Origin: an uncultured Lachnospiraceae bacterium
GTDB lineage: Bacteria > Bacillota > Clostridia > Lachnospirales > Lachnospiraceae
Direction: 5' to 3'
Assembly: GCA_910585545.1 (NCBI GenBank)
Contig: CAJUFN010000005.1
Span: forward strand, 62,001 to 126,000
Length of the DNA stretch: 64,000 nucleotides
Positions 1 to 8,540 of this stretch are shown here, in pieces (positions within the stretch are counted from its first letter, which is position 1; each line of letters starts with the position of its first letter). The notes under the pieces are model-generated. The model made no database searches. It saw only the letters and a program-made list of their open reading frames with translations, and was not told the origin of the DNA. The translations under genes and the position numbers were made by a program.

Positions 1-782
1 TTTCCCAGCCGATAATTAATTTCCTGTCCAAACCATATTTCTTCTGAACGGATGGCTTGCCCCACCAGCATGGATAGTCCGGTCACAATTTTTAAACCTT
101 CCTCTTTTGCAATATTCAAAAACTCTGTCATAAGCGGATTATACACGATATCCGCTGCTGCTTTAAAAGTTCTTATTACTTCACGCTCGACGACACTTTC
201 ACCTTCATTCGGGTACATGCCTACTGGTGTTGTGTTGATAAGAATATCTCCAAACAACTCATCTTCATATGTAAAGCATTTAATATATGGAAAACGTTCC
301 TTTAATTTTTCCGCTTTTTCTATCGTGCGTGCAACTACCGTGATTTTCGCTGCACCTCCATTTTTCATGGCATAAATAACCGCACATGCTGCGCCGCCAT
401 TTCCAAGGATGACAACATTTTTTCCTTTGACACTTACATTTTGCAGTTCAAACATATAACGGATTCCGATATGGTCACTATTGTATCCGTATGCCTTCCC
501 ATCTTTCAAATGAATCGTATTTACTGCACCGATAGCCTTTGCGTCTTCCCCCAGTTCATCCAGATATGCCATAACCGCTTCCTTATATGGCATCGTTACA
601 TTCAATCCCATCAGTTTCTTTTGTTTCATCATCTCTACGACATTACACACTTCTTCCGGGCAAAGTTCTATCTTTTCATAAGTCCCCTCTATCCCTAACT
701 GCCGATACATATATTTATGGATTTCCGGAGAAAGCGAGTGCTTTAAAGTTTTTCCAATCACCGCCAAATGCACTGTACTCAT
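1..782 (-). CDS. aroE: Shikimate dehydrogenase, C-terminus cut by window edge
   Basis: Reduces 3-dehydroshikimate to shikimate with NADPH in the cytosol, a step on the way to chorismate. Reading the minus strand from the ATG at 782 gives an N-terminus with the substrate motif SLSPEIHKY. The NVTMPYKEAV motif with its catalytic Lys, GAVNTI, and the nucleotide-binding GNGGAA loop of the Rossmann half follow. About 260 residues are inside the window with no stop, so only the last few residues are missing (family length is roughly 280). A GAAGGA ribosome site precedes the ATG. It starts 25 bases after aroB and is the third gene of the aroF-aroB-aroE unit, so it should share the T-box control of aroF. 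Confidence 0.93.
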   Translation of the reverse strand, partial: MSTVHLAVIGKTLKHSLSPEIHKYMYRQLGIEGTYEKIELCPEEVCNVVEMMKQKKLMGLNVTMPYKEAVMAYLDELGEDAKAIGAVNTIHLKDGKAYGYNSDHIGIRYMFELQNVSVKGKNVVILGNGGAACAVIYAMKNGGAAKITVVARTIEKAEKLKERFPYIKCFTYEDELFGDILINTTPVGMYPNEGESVVEREVIRTFKAAADIVYNPLMTEFLNIAKEEGLKIVTGLSMLVGQAIRSEEIWFGQEINYRLG

Positions 783-807
783 TTTTCAAATCCTTCTTTC
801 TATATCA

Positions 808-1866
808 CTATACCATTTCTACTTCATCAAAATACTGAATATCAGCAGGATAAATCTCGCTTTCTGAGATTTCCTTTAACAGAATCAAATTCAGGGTATT
901 TTTAAAATTCTTTTTATCCCTGGTAATCGCACTCACCAGGTTCTCCATCGGAATATCTGCTTTTAACGGCAATCCATACATCTTTAATATCCTGCCAATC
1001 GCTTCTGCGGTTCCTTCTTTGGTGAATCCTTTTTTTTCGGAAATTCTTGTGATCTGATACATTCCTTCCGCCACTGCCTCTCCATGGCTTTCTCTTGTAT
1101 AGTGACAATATTGTTCAATCGCATGCGCTAGGGTATGTCCAAAATTCAACAGCATCCGCTCACCTTTATCAAACTGATCTTTTTCCACGATGTCTCGTTT
1201 GATATTCACACATCGATAAATAACGGTTGTCATATGTTCTTTCAGATTTTCATAAGAGCCACTTTGTTCTAAAAGTTCAAACAACTCCTTGTCTTTGATG
1301 CATCCATATTTGATAACTTCTCCCATCCCATCTTTCAAATAACGCTTGGGTAAAGTTTCCAATACATTCGGATCGATCAATACCATTTTCGGCTGATAAA
1401 ACGCCCCTACAAGATTCTTTCCTTCCGGCAAATCTACCGCAACCTTTCCCCCTATAGAGGAATCTACCTGTGCGAGTAAGGAAGTAGGAATCTGTATAAA
1501 TGGAATTCCTCTTAAATACGTTGCAGCCACAAATCCTGCCAGATCTCCAACCACACCGCCGCCAAGTGCGATAATCAAATCACTTCTTGTGATACCTGCT
1601 TTTAACAATGCGCTATAAATGCCCGAAAGCATCTGAAAATTTTTAGACTGCTCTCCATGCGGAATGATATAGCTTCCGCAATCATACGATCCATTCAGCT
1701 GACTCTCGATACATTCGCCATAAAGTGCATAAACCCTGTCATCAGAAATAATAAAAATCTTTTTCCCATTGAATTTCTCCTTTATATGGCACTCTACCTT
1801 ATTCAAAATTCCTCTTTCAATATAAATTGGATAGCTTAAAGCCCCAAGCTCGACCATCATTTCCAT
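808..1866 (-). CDS. aroB: 3-dehydroquinate synthase
   Basis: Converts DAHP to 3-dehydroquinate, the second shikimate step, using NAD+ and a divalent metal. The 352-residue length is normal for the family. Visible motifs are the NAD-binding GGGVVGDLAGF and the metal ligands in DGMGEVIKYG (Glu), NFGHTLAHAIEQ (His) and SHGEAVAEGM (His). The start MEMMVELG follows a GGGAGAG ribosome site. It lies between aroF (29-base gap) and aroE (25-base gap) on the same strand, so co-transcription is very likely. Confidence 0.97.
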   Translation of the reverse strand: MEMMVELGALSYPIYIERGILNKVECHIKEKFNGKKIFIISDDRVYALYGECIESQLNGSYDCGSYIIPHGEQSKNFQMLSGIYSALLKAGITRSDLIIALGGGVVGDLAGFVAATYLRGIPFIQIPTSLLAQVDSSIGGKVAVDLPEGKNLVGAFYQPKMVLIDPNVLETLPKRYLKDGMGEVIKYGCIKDKELFELLEQSGSYENLKEHMTTVIYRCVNIKRDIVEKDQFDKGERMLLNFGHTLAHAIEQYCHYTRESHGEAVAEGMYQITRISEKKGFTKEGTAEAIGRILKMYGLPLKADIPMENLVSAITRDKKNFKNTLNLILLKEISESEIYPADIQYFDEVEMV

Positions 1867-1895
1867 TAAATCTCTCCCATCAAGACAAGTAGTTC

Positions 1896-2912
1896 TTACC
1901 TAAGTTTCTTTCCTACTACCGGTGCGATTGTCCCTATCGTCTGCAAAAGCATATCATATTTTTCTGGTTTTAATGACTGTGCCCCATCACACAAAGCGCA
2001 AGACGGGTCGTTATGAACCTCTACCATCAAGCCATCTGCTCCTGCTGCAACTGCTGCTTTTGCCATTGGCTCTACCAGCCACCATTTGCCTCCGGCATGA
2101 CTTGGATCAATAATGATTGGCAGATGTGTCAACGTCTTGATAACCGGAATCGCCTGAAGATCCAGCGTATTTCTTGTATAAGATTCAAATGTACGTACAC
2201 CGCGCTCACAAAGAATTACATTTTCATTTCCCGCTGCCATAATATATTCTGCTGCCATGATCCATTCTTCATAAGTCGCATTCAATCCTCTCTTTAAGAG
2301 AATCGGTTTTTTCGTCTGTCCAAGGTGTTTTAATAAATCAAAGTTCTGCATATTTCTTGCCCCGATCTGAATCAAATCAACCTTATCGTCAAATACCTCC
2401 AGATGTTCCAATGCCAATAACTCCGACACAATCGGAAGCCCTGTTTCTTCTCTTGCCGCACACAGGATTTCCAGACCATCCATGCCCATTCCCTGGAACG
2501 CATATGGGCTCGTACGCGGTTTAAATGCTCCGCCTCTGAGAAGATTCGCACCGGATGCCTTAACCGCCTTTGCAATCTCTATCACCTGTTCTTCAGACTC
2601 TACCGAACAAGGTCCGGCGATCATTGCCAAATGTTCGCCGCCAACTAAAACACCGCTCACATTAACTACCGAATCTTCCGGATGAAATGCACGGTTTGCC
2701 AACTTATATGGTTCCTGTACATGCATAACTTTATCTACACATGGATCCACCTCAAATAATTTTGAATCAATTCTGGTTGTATCGCCGATACATCCGATAA
2801 TCGTCATCTCTTCTCCGATAACAGTATGCGGCTGCATTCCCTTCTTTTGAATCATCGCCTCCATACGTGCCACGTTTTCTTTGCTTGTTCTTGGTTTTAA
2901 TACAATAATCAT
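1896..2912 (-). CDS. aroF: 3-deoxy-7-phosphoheptulonate (DAHP) synthase, type I-beta
   Basis: Condenses phosphoenolpyruvate and erythrose 4-phosphate to DAHP, the committed step of aromatic amino acid synthesis. Residues 1 to about 70 form the ferredoxin-like regulatory domain typical of the I-beta subclass, where it can mediate allosteric feedback in characterised relatives. The TIM-barrel that follows shows LRGGAFKPRTSPY, GARNMQNF, LLKRG and the metal-site stretch IIDPSHAGG. The 338-residue length is normal. It is the first gene of aroF-aroB-aroE and is preceded by a T-box leader with a Phe specifier, so the pathway entry is probably under both transcriptional attenuation and feedback control. 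Confidence 0.96.
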   Translation of the reverse strand: MIIVLKPRTSKENVARMEAMIQKKGMQPHTVIGEEMTIIGCIGDTTRIDSKLFEVDPCVDKVMHVQEPYKLANRAFHPEDSVVNVSGVLVGGEHLAMIAGPCSVESEEQVIEIAKAVKASGANLLRGGAFKPRTSPYAFQGMGMDGLEILCAAREETGLPIVSELLALEHLEVFDDKVDLIQIGARNMQNFDLLKHLGQTKKPILLKRGLNATYEEWIMAAEYIMAAGNENVILCERGVRTFESYTRNTLDLQAIPVIKTLTHLPIIIDPSHAGGKWWLVEPMAKAAVAAGADGLMVEVHNDPSCALCDGAQSLKPEKYDMLLQTIGTIAPVVGKKLR

Positions 2913-2969
2913 ACAATCGTCCTCCCATATTAAACTTTTTTACAGAAACAAATTTTCCTAATAAATCCT

Positions 2970-3276
2970 AATAAATTAAGAAAGCTTCCATCCTTATAGA
3001 AACTATAAGGATGAAAGCCAAGACTTCCATGATCCCACCTTACTTCACAAATACTTCACAGTATCTGCCTCACTAAGTACACCGGATAATCCGTTTATAC
3101 TCTTGCATGTTAACGGTTGCTGCCGGAGATGCCTACTTTCGTTTCAGCATTCTACTCCAAGAGGAATTCTATATCTTGTAACATGTCCTGATCCCACCAT
3201 CCAAGACTCTCTGTATTGTACAATCCGATATATACTATTTCTTTTCATCGTATTTTTAGTAGATGTATTCAATTCG
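2970..3276 (-). ncRNA. T-box leader, UUC (Phe) specifier, upstream of aroFBE
   Basis: On the minus strand the leader has AGAGAG (3208-3213), a GGATGGTGGGATC stem I arm, the specifier region GAATTCCTCTTGGAGTAG and an AGTAGGCATCTCCGGCAG...CCGTTA block. The T-box itself is AAGGTGGGATCATGG (3027-3041). A terminator follows, with a 15-bp stem (2984-2998 pairing with 3004-3018) and a T-rich tail. The specifier UUC (3164-3166) lies five bases before GGAG, the same place as ACC in the thrS leader of this window. The 14-base T-box core departs from the TGGNACCRCG consensus at two positions (TGGGATCATG). The expected behaviour is that uncharged tRNA-Phe favours antitermination. Confidence 0.88.
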
Positions 3277-3282
3277 TTTTTT

Positions 3283-3311
3283 ATATTAACTCTTTTTTTC
3301 CTATCTGTCAA
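3283..3311 (-). promoter_or_regulatory. Promoter of aroFBE T-box leader
   Basis: TTGACA (3306-3311) and TAATAT (3283-3288) on the minus strand are separated by 17 bases. This places the transcript start about 60 bases upstream of the AGAGAG element of the T-box. Confidence 0.75.
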
Positions 3312-3355
3312 TCACTTTTTCGCTTTAAAGCAAAAAATTATTTTTTAACTATTCT

Positions 3356-4945
3356 TTATTCTTTCCAGAACTCTGAATAAACGCCGCCCTTTTCCATGTT
3401 AATATTTCTGGACTGCGCCAATTCTGATACTGTCACAAGCTGATATCCTGCTGCCTGCAATTTAGGAATCAATTGGATTGCCGCATCGACAGATTGCGTA
3501 TGAATATCGTGCATCAGGATAATATCCCCATCGCCAACGTTATTCATAACTGTAGAAATAGTGGATTCCGCATTCCTTGTCTTCCAGTCTAACGTATCGA
3601 TAGACCACATGATAAGCGGATTCTGTACGGTCGATTTCACCGTATCATTCTTCTCTCCCCAAGGCGGACGTATCACAGTCGCTCCTCGTCCGATAATATC
3701 TGCCAGGAGTTGATCCACTGTACCTATTTCGTTATTGATTCCTGCAGCATCGAGCTTTGTCAGGTTGGCATGCGTATTCGTATGATTCCCAATCTCACAG
3801 CCAATTTCTTCCATCTTCTTTATTGCATCGGGATAATTCGGAATATTGCTTCCAACCATGAAAAAAGTTGCTCTTGCTCCATATTCTTCAAACGCTTCCA
3901 AAAGCTCCATGGTACGTTTTCCCGGACCATCGTCAAATGTCAGCGCTACCATCGGTTTACTTGGATCAATACTGCTTTCTTCGGATTCCAGTTTACCATC
4001 TTCGGCAAATACACATTTCTTAATGCCGACTTGTTGTTCTCCGGTCAGCATCTTACCATCTTTGTCAAAGCAGTATTTATTCCCGTCTAATTCCAGCCAG
4101 CTTACATGTGCCTTTCCTTCTTCTCCGAAATAGTATGTTGCATCTTCGATTTTCTGCCAGCCAGTCAGCATTTTCCCTTCTTCGTCAAAATAGTATTTGT
4201 ATGATTCGATCTCCTGCCAGCCGATCACTTTCTTTTCATCTTCTCCAAAATAATATGTACTTCCTTTGGACTGCATAAAGTTACTTTTCACATAGGTTCC
4301 ATCATATAATTTAAATTTATCTTCTTCCCATGTCCCATATTTATTCTGAACTACTAATTTTCCTTCTTTCACGGAAACATTGACGCGCTTCATATATTTG
4401 CGTTCTAGTTTTTTCTTCATGTCTTCCGTTAAATTTATCTTAATATCAAATTCGCCTTCTACAGTTCCATCTGCTTTGCAAACTACTTCATAACCTTTTC
4501 CTGATTCCAGTTCTTCTACAAAGTCCGCAACCGTATAATTGTGCTTTCTGTCCAATACTTTCTTTAATACCTTTTCCTTTTTTCCTCCGACTTGTACTTC
4601 TGCTGTCAAAGAAGGGACTTCCTGTTCTTGCTTCATCTCAAGTTCGGCTGCTTTGAGCACGATATCTATAGGACTTGCATTTCTCATTGCCGCTGCCGTA
4701 AAAAATATAACAGAAGCAAAAATGATCAAAACAGAAAAAAGAGTAACATATCTTCGGACCAGACGTCTCTTTCTCTTTCTTCGATGTGCTGCATTCCTTC
4801 TGCCTGTCGAACGTCTATCCCCCGCCGCTTGCGCACTTCGTGCAACACTTGAAGCCTTTGTATTATGTACAGCGCTTGTACTACGTGTACCACTCGTACT
4901 TCTTCTCGTTTGGCTTTTTGTGCCAGTAGTTCTTTCTTCCTTCAT
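3356..4945 (-). CDS. Membrane-anchored polysaccharide deacetylase with wall-binding repeats
   Basis: Probably removes acetyl groups from peptidoglycan or another cell-wall glycan outside the membrane. The 529-residue protein begins with a Ser/Thr/Arg-rich cytoplasmic tail (1-65) and one membrane helix (about 66-86). A novel-looking domain follows to about 230. Next come four degenerate aromatic/GW repeats of the choline/glucan-binding type (about 230-315; GWQEIESYKYYF, GWQKIEDATYYF). The C-terminus is a NodB deacetylase domain. Its motifs are intact: TFDDGP at 336-341, HTNTH at 388-392, RPPWGEKND, MWSIDTLDW and LMHDIH. It stands alone with its own promoter. The natural substrate cannot be read from sequence. 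Confidence 0.9.
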   Translation of the reverse strand: MKEERTTGTKSQTRRSTSGTRSTSAVHNTKASSVARSAQAAGDRRSTGRRNAAHRRKRKRRLVRRYVTLFSVLIIFASVIFFTAAAMRNASPIDIVLKAAELEMKQEQEVPSLTAEVQVGGKKEKVLKKVLDRKHNYTVADFVEELESGKGYEVVCKADGTVEGEFDIKINLTEDMKKKLERKYMKRVNVSVKEGKLVVQNKYGTWEEDKFKLYDGTYVKSNFMQSKGSTYYFGEDEKKVIGWQEIESYKYYFDEEGKMLTGWQKIEDATYYFGEEGKAHVSWLELDGNKYCFDKDGKMLTGEQQVGIKKCVFAEDGKLESEESSIDPSKPMVALTFDDGPGKRTMELLEAFEEYGARATFFMVGSNIPNYPDAIKKMEEIGCEIGNHTNTHANLTKLDAAGINNEIGTVDQLLADIIGRGATVIRPPWGEKNDTVKSTVQNPLIMWSIDTLDWKTRNAESTISTVMNNVGDGDIILMHDIHTQSVDAAIQLIPKLQAAGYQLVTVSELAQSRNINMEKGGVYSEFWKE

Positions 4946-5010
4946 ATTTCTCCCTTTCGTACTATTTTGCTACAAAATGTAGCTCCCCCAACATTATTGT
5001 ATCTTTTGAT

Positions 5011-5039
5011 ATTATATCTTGCATTTTATTGCTTAGCAA
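5011..5039 (-). promoter_or_regulatory. Promoter of polysaccharide deacetylase gene
   Basis: TTGCTA (5034-5039) and TATAAT (5011-5016) are spaced 17 bases apart on the minus strand. They lie just downstream of the ilvB terminator and upstream of the GAAAGGGAGAA ribosome site of the deacetylase gene. Confidence 0.7.
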
Positions 5040-5051
5040 TACGAAATCGGC

Positions 5052-5088
5052 AAAAAAAAGAAGAAATCCCAACTTTAAGGATTTCTTC
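5052..5088 (-). terminator. Terminator of leuB-ilvD-ilvB
   Basis: GAAGAAATCC pairs with GGGATTTCTTC around a loop of about 8 bases and is followed on the minus strand by a run of eight T. It starts about 17 bases after the ilvB stop. Confidence 0.85.
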
Positions 5089-5104
5089 ATAATTCACCAT
5101 TTTT

Positions 5105-6775
5105 TTACAAATCTTCTTCGCTGAAAGCTTCACTGATAGCAGCTCCCGGAGCCACCATTGGCCACACTTTTTCATCACTGTCGATCATACAATCAATCAC
5201 AACCGGTTTACCAAGTTCAAGTGCTTTTGCAAATACTTCCTTAAACTCATCTCTTGTGGAAGCTCTGAAACCAACTGCTCCCATAGCCTCTGCCAGTTTT
5301 ACAAAATCAACTGCATCATTCAATACTGTTGCGGAGTATCTTTTTTCATAAAACAATGTCTGCCATTGGCGTACCATACCAAGTACATGGTTATTTATCA
5401 CAACTTGAATAATTGGAATCTGATGACGTACTGCTGTTGCAATCTCATTCATATTCATACGGAAACATCCGTCTCCGGCAATATTCACTACTGTTTTTTC
5501 CGGCATTCCCATCTTTGCTCCAAGCGAAGCACCAAGACCATAGCCCATTGTTCCAAGTCCGCCTGATGTCAGAAACGTTCTCGGTTTTGTATATTTATAG
5601 AACTGCGCCGCCCACATCTGGTGCTGTCCTACTTCAGTACAGATAATCGCGTCTCCATTTGTCTGACGATAAATCTCTTCTATAACAAATGGTCCCGCAA
5701 GCACCTCCTCATGATAGGTCAACGGATATTTCTCTTTGTAATCTGCAATCTGCTGTTTCCAGTCTTTATGGTCTTGCTGCTCTATACGCGCATTCAAAAT
5801 ATCAAGTACCTGTTTCACATCACCGGTCACACTTGCATGAACCAAGATATTTTTATTAATCTCTGCCGGATCTATATCAATCTGCAAGATCTTTGCATGC
5901 TTTGCAAATTTTTTTGCATTTCCGGTCACACGGTCACTGAATCTGGCTCCAATCACTACCAAAAGGTCACACTGACTTACCCCAAAGTTAGAAGCTTTCG
6001 TCCCATGCATCCCAAGCATTCCTGAATACAATTCATCCACTCCTGAGAAAGCTCCCTTTCCCATCAGGGAATCACACACCGGTGCATCCAGTTTATGTGC
6101 AAATTCGGTAACCTCTTTGCTGGCACCTGACAATACCGCGCCTCCTCCTACAAAGATATATGGTTTTTTAGACTTGGCAAGCAATCTTTCCGCTACTTCA
6201 ATCTCTTCCATAGAAATCTTTGGCGTTTTTTCTTTCCAACTGCTTACATCCATTTTCACATATTCTGTCTTATTTGCCGTCACATCCTTTGGAATATCAA
6301 TAAGAACCGGTCCTGGACGGCCGCTTTTTGCAATCTTAAAAGCCTTTCTTATGGTATCGGCAAGCTGCGTCACATCTTTTACGATATAATTATGTTTTGT
6401 AATCGGCATAGTCACACCCGCAATGTCGATTTCCTGAAAACTATCTTTTCCAAGCAAAGATACGCCTACATTACAGGTAATCGCTACTACCGGTATGGAA
6501 TCCATATAGGCAGTTGCAATACCTGTTACAAGATTGGTAGCTCCCGGTCCGCTTGTAGCAAAACACACACCGACTCTTCCTGTCGCTCTGGCATAACCGT
6601 CTGCCGCATGAGAAGCGCCCTGTTCATGGGAAGTCAGAATATGCTTAATCTCACCCTGATGTTTATATAATGCATCATATACATTTAAAATCGCACCTCC
6701 CGGATAGCCAAACACAGTATCCACACCTTGCTCTTTTAAACACTCTATTACAATTTCTGCGCCTGTTAACTGCAT
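5105..6775 (-). CDS. ilvB: Acetolactate synthase, catalytic (large) subunit
   Basis: Thiamine-diphosphate enzyme making 2-acetolactate or 2-aceto-2-hydroxybutyrate, the first common step of Val/Leu/Ile synthesis. At 556 residues it is normal for the biosynthetic large subunit. It shows FGYPGGAILNVYD, the catalytic Glu51 in SHEQGA, SGPGATNLVTG, and the diphosphate/Mg motif beginning GDGCFRMNMNE and closing at VVINN. A GAGGAG ribosome site precedes MQLTGAE. It is the last gene of leuB-ilvD-ilvB, and no small regulatory subunit (ilvN) follows. Valine inhibition therefore depends on a subunit encoded elsewhere, or may be absent. Confidence 0.96.
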   Translation of the reverse strand: MQLTGAEIVIECLKEQGVDTVFGYPGGAILNVYDALYKHQGEIKHILTSHEQGASHAADGYARATGRVGVCFATSGPGATNLVTGIATAYMDSIPVVAITCNVGVSLLGKDSFQEIDIAGVTMPITKHNYIVKDVTQLADTIRKAFKIAKSGRPGPVLIDIPKDVTANKTEYVKMDVSSWKEKTPKISMEEIEVAERLLAKSKKPYIFVGGGAVLSGASKEVTEFAHKLDAPVCDSLMGKGAFSGVDELYSGMLGMHGTKASNFGVSQCDLLVVIGARFSDRVTGNAKKFAKHAKILQIDIDPAEINKNILVHASVTGDVKQVLDILNARIEQQDHKDWKQQIADYKEKYPLTYHEEVLAGPFVIEEIYRQTNGDAIICTEVGQHQMWAAQFYKYTKPRTFLTSGGLGTMGYGLGASLGAKMGMPEKTVVNIAGDGCFRMNMNEIATAVRHQIPIIQVVINNHVLGMVRQWQTLFYEKRYSATVLNDAVDFVKLAEAMGAVGFRASTRDEFKEVFAKALELGKPVVIDCMIDSDEKVWPMVAPGAAISEAFSEEDL

Positions 6776-6828
6776 ATCATTCTCCTCTTTTATGTATTTT
6801 TTCTTACTATATTTTTATTTCTGTATTT

Positions 6829-8502
6829 CTATTTTCCTTCCGGAATCTGCAATACAGCACCTCTGTTACCAGATGTTACCAAAGAAGCATACCTTGCCAG
6901 ATATCCGGTTGTTACTTTTGGCTGTTTCGGTGTCCACTGCTCTTTTCTTCTGGCAAGCACATCTTCCGGCACATCTAATTCTAATTTCAGATTCGGAATG
7001 TCAATCTTGATGATATCGCCTTCTTCCACAAGCGCGATCGGACCGCCGACTGCCGCTTCCGGAGACACATGTCCGATAGAAGCGCCTCTTGACGCACCGC
7101 TGAATCTGCCGTCTGTAATAAGCGCAACACTGGAACCAAGACCCATGCCCGCAATGGCTGATGTCGGATTTAACATCTCACGCATACCCGGACCACCTTT
7201 TGGACCTTCATAGCGAATTACAACAACATCTCCGGCTACGATTTTTCCACTCTTGATTGCATCGATCGCATCTTCTTCACAGTCAAATACTCTTGCCGGA
7301 CCTTCATGTACCATCATCTCTTCTACCACTGCTGAACGTTTTACCACACTTCCGTCCGGTGCAAGATTTCCTTTTAATACTGCGAGTCCGCCGGTTTCAC
7401 TATATGGATTTTCAATCGGACGAATAACATTCGGATCTTTATTCACTGCATCTTTAATATTTTCTCCAAGAGTCTTACCGGTTACCGTCATGCAGTCTGT
7501 ATGAAGCAATCCTTTTTTATCCAACTCTTTCATAACTGCTGACACACCGCCTGCTTCATTAAGATCTTCCATATAAGTCGGACCTGCCGGTGCAAGATGA
7601 CAAAGGTTTGGAGTCTTTTCACTGATCGGATTTGCAAAATCAATCTCAAAATCCATTCCAATCTCATGTGCGATCGCAGGAATGTGAAGCATACTGTTCG
7701 TAGAACATCCAAGTGCCATATCCACTGTCAGCGCATTTAAAATAGCATCCTGTGTCATAATATCTCTTGGGCGGATATTCCTTCTATACATTTCCATCAC
7801 CTGCATACCCGCATGTTTTGCAAGACGAATACGTTCAGAATATACTGCCGGAATCGTTCCGTTGCCCGGAAGTCCCATACCAAGCACCTCAGTAAGACAG
7901 TTCATACTATTCGCCGTATACATGCCAGAGCAGGAACCGCATGTCGGACATGCCTTATTTTCAAATTCTGTTACATCTTCCTCACTCATCGTGCCTGCCG
8001 CATAGGAACCAACTGCCTCAAACATACTGGAAAGGCTTGTCTTATGACCTTTTACATGTCCTGCAAGCATCGGACCTCCGCTTACGAAAACTGTCGGCAC
8101 GTTAATTCTTGCCGCCGCCATCAAAAGCCCCGGTACATTCTTATCACAGTTTGGAATCATCACAAGGGCATCAAACTGATGTGCTAATGCCATTGCTTCT
8201 GTAGAATCTGCAATCAAATCTCTTGTTACCAGAGAATATTTCATACCAATATGTCCCATTGCAATTCCGTCACAGACAGCGATCGCCGGGAACATGACCG
8301 GTGTTCCACCTGCCATAGCAACACCCATTTTTACGGCATTTGCGATTTTATCAAGGTTCATATGTCCTGGCACGATTTCATTATAGGAACATACAATCCC
8401 AACTAATGGTTTTTCCAATTCTTCTTTTGTATAACCAAGCGCATTAAACAAAGAACGATGCGGCGCTTGCTGCACACCTTTTGTTACGGTATCACTTTTC
8501 AT
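6829..8502 (-). CDS. ilvD: Dihydroxy-acid dehydratase
   Basis: Iron-sulfur dehydratase producing the 2-keto acid precursors of valine and isoleucine. The 557-residue protein has the cluster-binding cysteines in PNCDKNVPG and CGSCSGMYTANSMNC. It also has the Mg/substrate motifs AVCDGIAMGH and GKIVAGDVVVIRYEGPKGGPG, and the family end GASIGHVSPEAA. It sits between leuB (38-base gap) and ilvB (53-base gap), and the three are presumably one transcript. The cluster makes it an oxygen-sensitive enzyme, in keeping with an anaerobic host. Confidence 0.97.
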   Translation of the reverse strand: MKSDTVTKGVQQAPHRSLFNALGYTKEELEKPLVGIVCSYNEIVPGHMNLDKIANAVKMGVAMAGGTPVMFPAIAVCDGIAMGHIGMKYSLVTRDLIADSTEAMALAHQFDALVMIPNCDKNVPGLLMAAARINVPTVFVSGGPMLAGHVKGHKTSLSSMFEAVGSYAAGTMSEEDVTEFENKACPTCGSCSGMYTANSMNCLTEVLGMGLPGNGTIPAVYSERIRLAKHAGMQVMEMYRRNIRPRDIMTQDAILNALTVDMALGCSTNSMLHIPAIAHEIGMDFEIDFANPISEKTPNLCHLAPAGPTYMEDLNEAGGVSAVMKELDKKGLLHTDCMTVTGKTLGENIKDAVNKDPNVIRPIENPYSETGGLAVLKGNLAPDGSVVKRSAVVEEMMVHEGPARVFDCEEDAIDAIKSGKIVAGDVVVIRYEGPKGGPGMREMLNPTSAIAGMGLGSSVALITDGRFSGASRGASIGHVSPEAAVGGPIALVEEGDIIKIDIPNLKLELDVPEDVLARRKEQWTPKQPKVTTGYLARYASLVTSGNRGAVLQIPEGK

Positions 8503-8540
8503 TGTTTATCCTTCTTTCTATAATAATTATAATAGTATGA

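Noticed and set aside
3187..3196. GGTGGGATCA inside stem I of the aroF leader, looks like a second T-box
   Set aside because: It sits in the stem I arm after AGAGAG, where similar sequence is expected; the true T-box is at 3027-3041 just before the terminator.
4200..4400. Repeats in the deacetylase gene as a CRISPR-like or DNA repeat array
   Set aside because: Similarity is at protein level (aromatic wall-binding repeats); DNA repeats are too diverged and no spacers are seen.
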